The notes below the pieces were generated by a model. The model was not told where the DNA came from and searched no databases. It worked only from the letters and a program-made list of their open reading frames with translations. Positions 58,773-64,000 of a DNA stretch of 64,000 bases are shown piece by piece. Both the position numbers and the translations under genes were made by a program. The stretch covers positions 12,912-76,911 of the forward strand of contig JBEEFP010000036.1 in the NCBI GenBank assembly GCA_041166085.1, given 5' to 3'. Position 1 is the stretch's first letter. Each line of letters opens with the position of its first letter. The stretch comes from JBEEFP01 sp041166085. Its GTDB lineage: Bacteria > Actinomycetota > Acidimicrobiia > Acidimicrobiales > JAFATL01.

Positions 58773-59543
58773 TCAGGCGCCCACGGCGTGGAAGCCGCCG
58801 TCGACGTGGACCATCTCCCCGGTCGTCGCGGGGAACCAGTCGGACAGGAGGGCGACGGTGGCCTTGGCGACGGGCTCGGCGTCGGTGACGCTCCAGCCGA
58901 GGGGCGCACGCTGCTGCCACACCTCCTCGAACTGGCTGAAGCCGGGGATGCCCCGCGCCGCGACGGTGCGCAAGGGTCCCGCGCACACCAGGTTCACCCG
59001 CACGCCCGCGGGTCCGAGGTCGCGGGCCAGGTAGCGAGCCGTCGACTCGAGGGCGGCCTTGGCCACTCCCATCCAGTCGTACTGGGGCCAGGCCTGGCGG
59101 GCGTCGAAGTCGAGGCCGACGATCGAGCCGCCGCCCGGCCCCTTCATGAGCGGCAGCGCCATGCCGGCCAGTGCCTTGAGCGAGTAGGCCGACACCTGCA
59201 GCGCGGTGGACACGTCCTGCCAGCCCGCCCGCATGATGTCGCCGCCGAGGCACGCCTCGGGGGCGAAGCCGATGGCGTGGACGACGCCGTCGACTCGGCC
59301 CCATCGGCGCTCGAGCTCGGTGGTGAGCGCGTCCAGGTGGGCCTCGTCGGTGACGTCGAGCTCGAGCACGTCGGCCGGTTCGGGGAGGCGCTTGGCCGCC
59401 CGCTCGGTGACGCGGGTCGCTCGGCCGAACGACGTCAGCACGAGCTCGGCCCCTTGTTCCTGGGCCAGCTTGGCGACGGAGAAGGCGATCGACGAGTCGG
59501 TGAGCACACCCGTCACCACCAGACGCTTGTCCTCGAGCAGCAT
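58773..59543 (-). CDS. fabI: Enoyl-ACP reductase (NADH), FabI/InhA type
   Basis: A 256-residue enoyl-[acyl-carrier-protein] reductase, the last step of each FAS-II cycle. GVLTDSSIAFSVAKLAQEQGAELVLTSFGRA is the InhA/FabI-type dinucleotide site, VVHAIGFAPEACLGG follows and the catalytic Tyr-x6-Lys is PQYDWMGVAKAALES. The end reads HVDGGFHAVGA. It looks closer to InhA-like proteins (GLDFDARQAWPQYDWMG) than to E. coli FabI. It is last in the fab operon, 9 bases after the carboxyltransferase. Confidence 0.93.
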   Translation of the reverse strand: MLLEDKRLVVTGVLTDSSIAFSVAKLAQEQGAELVLTSFGRATRVTERAAKRLPEPADVLELDVTDEAHLDALTTELERRWGRVDGVVHAIGFAPEACLGGDIMRAGWQDVSTALQVSAYSLKALAGMALPLMKGPGGGSIVGLDFDARQAWPQYDWMGVAKAALESTARYLARDLGPAGVRVNLVCAGPLRTVAARGIPGFSQFEEVWQQRAPLGWSVTDAEPVAKATVALLSDWFPATTGEMVHVDGGFHAVGA

Positions 59544-59552
59544 GATCTCCTC

Positions 59553-60899
59553 CTACAGCGGTCCGTTGGAGTGACGGCGCTCGGGTAGACGCTCGCGCTT
59601 GGCGCCCAGGGCGCGCAGCGCCAGCGAGACCACTCGCCGGGTGTCGACAGGATCGATGACGTCGTCCACCAGCCCCCGCTCGGCTGCGACGGCCGGCGTG
59701 CAGTAGCGCGCCGAGTAATCGGCTTCCAACTGGGTCCGTTCGTCGTCGCCCACGCTGCGGTGCAGGATCTGCACGGCGCCCTTGGCACCCATCACCGCGA
59801 TCTCGGCACTGGGCCAGGCGAAGCACGCGTCGTTGCCGAGCCCGCGCGAGTCCATGACGATGTACGCGCCGCCGTAGGCCTTGCGCAGCACCACGCACAC
59901 CCGCGGGACGGTCGCTTCGGCATAGGCATGAACGAGCTGGGCACCATGGCGGATCATGCCCCGCCACTCGATGTCCTTGCCGGGCTGGAAGCCGGGCGTG
60001 TCGACGAAGGTCAGCAACGGCACGTTGAAGGCGTCGCACAGCTGGACGAAGCGGGCGCCCTTCTGTGACGCCTCGATGGTGAGGGTGCCGGCCAGCTGTT
60101 GGGGCTGATTGGCGAGCACACCCACCGTGCGGCCCTCGATGGTGGCGAATGCGGTGACGAGGCTCGGCGCGTACCGGGTCCACAGCTCGAACAGCGATCC
60201 CCCGTCGACCACGTCCGCCGCGACCACCCGCACGTCGTAGGCCGTACTGGCACCGGCGGGCACGGCGCGGGCCGCGACCAGGCAGTCGCGGTCCGATGGA
60301 TCATCGGTGCCGAGCACAGGCGCCGGCTCGCAGTTGTTGGCGGGCAGGTGCACGAGCACGTCGCGTGCCATCAGCACGGCTTCGTCCTCGTCCGCCGCGA
60401 CCAGGGCAGCCACGCCGGACGCGAGAGCGTGGGCTGCGGCTCCGCCGAGCCGCTCGTGGCTGACGTCGAGCCCGATGGCCTGTCGCACCGCCCCGGGTCC
60501 GCTGACGTAGGCGAAGCTGTCCTCGGTCATCACGACGACGTCGGCCAGGCCGAGCAGCAGCGCGGGTCCCGACACGCACGGACCGACGACGACCAGCACG
60601 ACCGGCACCATGCCCGATGCGCGGGCGAGCGACGCCGCCACCCGTCCCCACGCGTGCAGCGCCGAGACGCCTTCCGTGGCGTCGGCGCCCGAGCTGTCGA
60701 TGACGCCGAGCACGGGCAGCCCACCCTCGACGGCCGCGTCGATGACGCGCTCGAGCATCTGGCCCTCGACCTGGCCCACCGCGCCGTGGCGCTTGCCGCC
60801 GGCCAAGCGGAAGAAGGCGACCGGCCGGCCGTCGAGGTCGCGGATGGCGGCGTCGACCGCACCACCGCGGCACGCCCCGAAGGCGAGGAGCGACGTCAG
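59553..60899 (-). CDS. Acyl-CoA carboxylase carboxyltransferase subunit (AccD/PccB-like) in the fab operon
   Basis: A carboxyltransferase of ~448 residues of the biotin-dependent acyl-CoA carboxylase type. Segments are LRGxx-like FACRGGAVDAAIRDLDGRPVAFF at the start, VLGVIDSSGADATEG, GPCVSGPALLLGLADVVVMTEDSFAYVSGPGAVRQAIG, and LCDAFNVPLLTFVDTPGFQPGKDIEWRGMIRHGAQLVHAYAEATVPRVCVVLRKAYGGAYIVM. The protein is ~60-80 residues shorter at the N-terminus than typical PccB. No ATG, GTG or TTG occurs near the expected start: the best candidate is a CTG at 60899 overlapping the fabF TGA. Placement implies malonyl-CoA supply to FAS-II. Confidence 0.82.
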   Translation of the reverse strand: MTSLLAFGACRGGAVDAAIRDLDGRPVAFFRLAGGKRHGAVGQVEGQMLERVIDAAVEGGLPVLGVIDSSGADATEGVSALHAWGRVAASLARASGMVPVVLVVVGPCVSGPALLLGLADVVVMTEDSFAYVSGPGAVRQAIGLDVSHERLGGAAAHALASGVAALVAADEDEAVLMARDVLVHLPANNCEPAPVLGTDDPSDRDCLVAARAVPAGASTAYDVRVVAADVVDGGSLFELWTRYAPSLVTAFATIEGRTVGVLANQPQQLAGTLTIEASQKGARFVQLCDAFNVPLLTFVDTPGFQPGKDIEWRGMIRHGAQLVHAYAEATVPRVCVVLRKAYGGAYIVMDSRGLGNDACFAWPSAEIAVMGAKGAVQILHRSVGDDERTQLEADYSARYCTPAVAAERGLVDDVIDPVDTRRVVSLALRALGAKRERLPERRHSNGPL

Positions 60900-62125
60900 G
60901 AGGCGGCGCCGAACACCAGCGACGCGTTGTGGCCGCCGAAGCCGAAGGAGTTGGAGATGACGGGCCGGCCGTCGTGCGCGCGCGCTTCGCCGTGGACGAC
61001 GTCGACCACGATGTCGGGGTCGGTCGTCACATGGTTGGCGACAGGTGGGACCACGCCGGCCGCCAGGGCCAGCAGGGACGCGACCGCCTCGGCCGCGCCG
61101 GCCGCACCGATGAGGTGGCCGGTCACGCCCTTGTTGGCGGTGACGGGGACGCCGCCGGCGCCGAACACCTTGGTGATGGCCTCGGCTTCGGCCCCGTCGT
61201 TGAGCGGCGTCGACGTCCCGTGCGCGTTGACGTGGCCGATGTCGGCTGGAGTCAGTCCCGCGTCCTCCAACGCCAGCTCCATGCAGGCGACGGCGCCGCC
61301 GCCGCCGGGGGCGGGCGCGGTGAGGTGGAAGGCGTCGGCGTTGCACCCGTAACCGAGGACCTCGCCGTGGATGCGCGCGCCACGAGCGACGGCACGGTCC
61401 CAGCGTTCCAACACCAGGAAGGCGGCGCCCTCGCCCATCACGAACCCGTCCCGGTCTGCGTCGAACGGTCGCGAGGCCAGCTCGGGCGTCTCCTCACGGG
61501 TGCTGAGCGCGCCCATGCGCGCGAAGGCGGCGATGGTCACCGGCGAGATGACCGACTCGGCGCCGCCGGTGAGCATCACGTCGGCCGAGCCGTCCCGCAC
61601 CATGCGGAAGGCCTCGCCCACCGCGTGGCCGCCGGCCGCGCAGGCGGTGGCGATGCACAGGTTGGGCCCTGACCAGCCGTGGCGCATCGCCACCAGGGCA
61701 GCCGTCGCGTTGGGCATCATCATGGGCACGAGCAGCGGGCTCACCTTCGACGGGCCCCGCTCGAACATCACCCGCTCCTCCGCCTCCTGGGTGCGCAGAC
61801 CGCCGATGCCCGTGCCGACGACGACGCCGCACCGGCTCGGGTCGGCGTCGAGCTCGCCGGCGTCGGCGACCGCGTCGGCCGCGGCACCCACGCCCAGCTG
61901 CGTCACACGGTCGGCGCGCCGCGCTTCCTTGTGACCGAGATAGTCGGCGGGGTCGAACCCCTTCACCTCACAGGCGAAGCGCACCGGCAGGTCGGACGCG
62001 TCGATGCCCTCGATGGCCGCGGCCATCGAACGCCCCGCGAGGAGCGTGTCCCAGAAGGACGCGATGTCGGTGCCGGCCGGGGTCTTCACCCCCAGGCCCG
62101 TCACCGCGACCCGGTTGGTCGTCAT
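60896..62125 (-). CDS. fabF: 3-oxoacyl-[acyl-carrier-protein] synthase II
   Basis: A 409-residue condensing enzyme. The nucleophile Cys is in CIATACAAGGHAVG, the first His in VNAHGTSTPLNDGAEAEAI and the second in ANKGVTGHLIGAAGAAEAVA; the end has SNSFGFGGHNASLVF. The Cys-His-His set means it elongates by condensing acyl-ACP with malonyl-ACP. Its start ATG overlaps the acpP stop (ATGA). Confidence 0.95.
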   Translation of the reverse strand: MTTNRVAVTGLGVKTPAGTDIASFWDTLLAGRSMAAAIEGIDASDLPVRFACEVKGFDPADYLGHKEARRADRVTQLGVGAAADAVADAGELDADPSRCGVVVGTGIGGLRTQEAEERVMFERGPSKVSPLLVPMMMPNATAALVAMRHGWSGPNLCIATACAAGGHAVGEAFRMVRDGSADVMLTGGAESVISPVTIAAFARMGALSTREETPELASRPFDADRDGFVMGEGAAFLVLERWDRAVARGARIHGEVLGYGCNADAFHLTAPAPGGGGAVACMELALEDAGLTPADIGHVNAHGTSTPLNDGAEAEAITKVFGAGGVPVTANKGVTGHLIGAAGAAEAVASLLALAAGVVPPVANHVTTDPDIVVDVVHGEARAHDGRPVISNSFGFGGHNASLVFGAAS

Positions 62126-62373
62126 GCGTTGGACGCCACCCGATCGAGGACGACGTCGACGGCCTGCCCGACCGTGCCGATGTCGGCCAGGTCCTCCTCG
62201 GGGATGGCGATGTCGAGCTTCTCCTCGAGGGCCATGACGACCTCGACGAGGTCGAGACTGTCGGCCTCGAGGTCGTCCTTGAAGCTGGCCGTCTCGACCA
62301 CCGCGTCGGGCTCGACGCCCAGCACCTCGACGGCGACGTCCTTCAGCGTTGCCAGGATCTCGTCACGACTCAT
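62122..62373 (-). CDS. acpP: Acyl carrier protein
   Basis: An 83-residue ACP. The phosphopantetheine Ser is in DDLEADSLDLVEVVMALEE, the exact DSL motif. It is acidic and helical throughout. ATG 62373 overlaps the fabG stop and its own TGA overlaps the fabF start, both as ATGA. Confidence 0.96.
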   Translation of the reverse strand: MSRDEILATLKDVAVEVLGVEPDAVVETASFKDDLEADSLDLVEVVMALEEKLDIAIPEEDLADIGTVGQAVDVVLDRVASNA

Positions 62374-63098
62374 AGCTGTCCTCCCATGGAAAGGCCGCCG
62401 TCCACAGGGACGACGGCGCCGGTGATGTAGGCGGCCTGGTCGCTGCACAGGAAGGCAACGACGGCGGCCACGTCTTCAGGTGTGCCCATGCGGCCGAGGG
62501 GCACGGTGCGGGCCAGCTCGGCCCGGCGCTCCTCCGCGAGTGCGTCGGTCATGGCGGTGGCGATGGGGCCGGGGGCGACCAGGTTGCACGTCACCCCGCG
62601 TGACGCCACCTCGCGCGCAACGGCACGGGTCAGGCCGGCGAGGCCCGCCTTTGCCGCGGCGTAGTTGGCCTGCCCCGCGCTGCCAAGGATGCCGGCGACC
62701 GAGCCCACGTTGACGATGCGGCCCTCGCGCGCCCTGACCATGGCGGGCAGCGCCCGACGGGTGCAGTGGAACGCCCCGTCGAGGCTGGTGCGCAGCACGC
62801 TGGACCACTGCTCGTCGCTCATGCGCATGAGCAGGCCGTCGGCGGTGATCCCGGCGTTGTTGACGAGGATCGCCACCTTGCCCACGGTGGCCTCGGTCGA
62901 CGCGAAGGCCGCGTCCACCGACGCCGGGTCGGTGACGTCGACGTGCACAACCGTGCCGCCCACCTCGGCGGCCGTCTTGGCCGCGCCGTCCGCGTCGCTC
63001 GCGTACCCGACCACGACCGCGTGTCCAGCCGCGGCGAGGGCGGTCGCGCAGGCGCGGCCGATGCCCTTCGACGCTCCGGTGACCAGCGAGACGCTCAC
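62370..63098 (-). CDS. fabG: 3-oxoacyl-[acyl-carrier-protein] reductase
   Basis: A 242-residue FabG. TGASKGIGRACATAL binds NADPH, NNAGITADGLLMRM is the FabG-type stretch and the catalytic set is VNVGSVAGILGSAGQANYAAAKAGL (Ser, Tyr, Lys). It ends VVPVDGGLSMGGQL. The GTG 63098 overlaps the fabH stop. Confidence 0.94.
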   Translation of the reverse strand: MSVSLVTGASKGIGRACATALAAAGHAVVVGYASDADGAAKTAAEVGGTVVHVDVTDPASVDAAFASTEATVGKVAILVNNAGITADGLLMRMSDEQWSSVLRTSLDGAFHCTRRALPAMVRAREGRIVNVGSVAGILGSAGQANYAAAKAGLAGLTRAVAREVASRGVTCNLVAPGPIATAMTDALAEERRAELARTVPLGRMGTPEDVAAVVAFLCSDQAAYITGAVVPVDGGLSMGGQL

Positions 63099-64000
63099 GC
63101 CGCCGCCTTCCACCGCAGCACCGCGCTGGCCCAGGTCATGCCGGCGCCGAAGCCGGAGAGCAGCACTACGTCGCCGGCTGTGATCCTGCCCACCTCACAT
63201 GACTCCGCCAGTGCCATGGGGATGGACGCGGCCGACGTGTTGCCGTAGCGGTCGAGGTTGAGCACGGTTCGATGGGCGGGAACGCCGAGGCGCTCGCCGG
63301 CTGCGCTGACGATGCGGGCGTTGGCCTGGTGAGGAACGAACAGATCGACGTCGGCGGACGACAGGCCGGCGGCCTCGAGGGCGGCCTCGGCCGAGCTGAC
63401 CACGACGCGCACGGCGCGGCGGAACACCTCGCTGCCCTCCATGCGGATGTAACGCTCGCCGGCCGGGATCTCGAGGATGTGAGCCAGCGACCCGTCGCAA
63501 CCCAGGTCGAAGGCGAGCAGCCCCGCTCCTGCGTCGTCGCTCGCCTGCAGCACGCACGCGCCGGCGCCGTCGCCGAAGAGCACCAGCGTGCCCCGGTCAT
63601 CGGGGTCGGTCACCCGGCTCAGCGTCTCAGCACCGATCACCAGGACGGCGCCGGCCCGGCCTGCCTCCACCATGGCCGACGCGGTCACCAGCGCGTACAC
63701 GAAGCCCGCGCATGCCGCCCCGACGTCGAGGGCTCCGCCCTGCAGGCCGAGTCGGTCCTGCACGGCCGAGGCGGTGGACGGCAGCTGCTGGTCGGGCGTG
63801 CACGTGGCCACCAGCACCAGGTCGATGTCGCCGGGCGTGATGCCGGCGTCCTTGATGGCCGATGCGCCGGCCGCGCTCGCGAGCGATGCGGTGGTGTCGC
63901 TCGCCCCGGCGATGCGCCGCTCGCGGATGCCCGTGCGCTCGACGATCCACGCGTCCGTCGTGTCGACGCGCGCTTCGAGGTCGACGTTGGTGAGGCGCTG
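63095..64000 (-). CDS. fabH: 3-oxoacyl-[acyl-carrier-protein] synthase III (cut by window edge)
   Basis: The C-terminal ~300 residues of FabH, which starts fatty-acid synthesis by condensing an acyl-CoA with malonyl-ACP. Nucleophile Cys is in DVGAACAGFVYAL; His is in LFVPHQANARI and Asn in LDRYGNTSAASI. The upstream part includes TDAWIVERTGIRERRIA. The start is beyond 64000. It leads the fabH-fabG-acpP-fabF order seen here. Confidence 0.94.
   Translation of the reverse strand, partial: QRLTNVDLEARVDTTDAWIVERTGIRERRIAGASDTTASLASAAGASAIKDAGITPGDIDLVLVATCTPDQQLPSTASAVQDRLGLQGGALDVGAACAGFVYALVTASAMVEAGRAGAVLVIGAETLSRVTDPDDRGTLVLFGDGAGACVLQASDDAGAGLLAFDLGCDGSLAHILEIPAGERYIRMEGSEVFRRAVRVVVSSAEAALEAAGLSSADVDLFVPHQANARIVSAAGERLGVPAHRTVLNLDRYGNTSAASIPMALAESCEVGRITAGDVVLLSGFGAGMTWASAVLRWKAAA

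Noticed and set aside
58543..60183. A 546-codon minus-strand frame across gltX and fabI
   Set aside because: It runs out of frame with both enzymes, and only those frames have catalytic motifs.
1..64000. CRISPR arrays, rRNA operons, IS transposases and restriction systems
   Set aside because: I looked for regular short repeats, rRNA-like sequence and DDE or methylase motifs and saw none.

Overview
This 64 kb window has high GC, dense divergent and head-to-tail operons, many GTG and TTG starts and almost universal 4-base ATGA/GTGA overlaps. That points to an Actinomycetota chromosome. The gene families agree: a group 1h [NiFe]-hydrogenase, a DUF222-HNH protein with a LexA-like box, a TIGR03084 (mycothiol-type) protein, giant LuxR ATPases, an MMPL exporter and many acyl-CoA enzymes. 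My best guess is an Acidimicrobiia-like soil or aquatic actinobacterium; this is inference, since there is no rRNA to check.

Region 1 (1-14.9 kb) looks accessory. It holds two long LuxR-type ATPase regulators (one cut by the window edge), an AraC regulator, Dps, several alpha/beta hydrolases, an isochorismatase-like hydrolase, a VOC protein, an SDR and a TetR/crotonase divergent pair. The right end is a complete tRNA-Glu(CTC). A 78-base copy of its 3' half plus its terminator lies 5.6 kb to the left, which is the footprint of site-specific integration. A decayed hydrolase fragment lies just outside the left copy, and a truncated LuxR-ATPase fragment lies just inside the right one. No integrase is visible.

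Region 2 (15-25.8 kb) carries an acyl-CoA ligase, a degenerate-GGDEF/EAL/GAF protein, a YceI protein and the hydrogenase locus. On the minus strand a PAS-PAS histidine kinase is followed within 14 bases by hhyS, then hhyL, a DUF5947-type accessory gene and a 34-residue membrane peptide. A receiver-only response regulator is divergent from the kinase. The hydrogenase is the type known to oxidise trace H2; no maturation (hyp) genes are in the window.

Region 3 (25.8-53.7 kb) is a catabolic and transport island for CoA-thioester substrates. A branched-chain-amino-acid-type ABC transporter is built from unusual fusions (LivH-LivM-LivG in one chain; an MFS-like membrane domain fused to LivF). It is followed by a substrate-binding lipoprotein and an Lnt-like N-acyltransferase. 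Then come CoA ligases, acyl-CoA dehydrogenases, crotonases, a DUF35/thiolase pair, SDRs, an APH-type phosphotransferase, a CaiB CoA-transferase, an epoxide-hydrolase-like protein and an MMPL exporter, controlled by TetR and MarR regulators. Three divergent promoters share one palindrome, TGTTAAC-N4-GTTAACA. This ties the transporter, an acyl-CoA dehydrogenase/ligase operon, a TetR/DUF35/thiolase operon and a crotonase/acyl-CoA dehydrogenase pair into one probable regulon, most likely run by the TetR at 41365.

Region 4 (53.7-64 kb) has an SRPBCC protein, an SOS-box DUF222-HNH gene, a VIT/CCC1-type metal transporter, tRNA-Gln(CTG), a YdcF-like protein, gltX and a type II fatty-acid synthesis operon (fabH-fabG-acpP-fabF-carboxyltransferase-fabI). 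fabH runs off the right edge.
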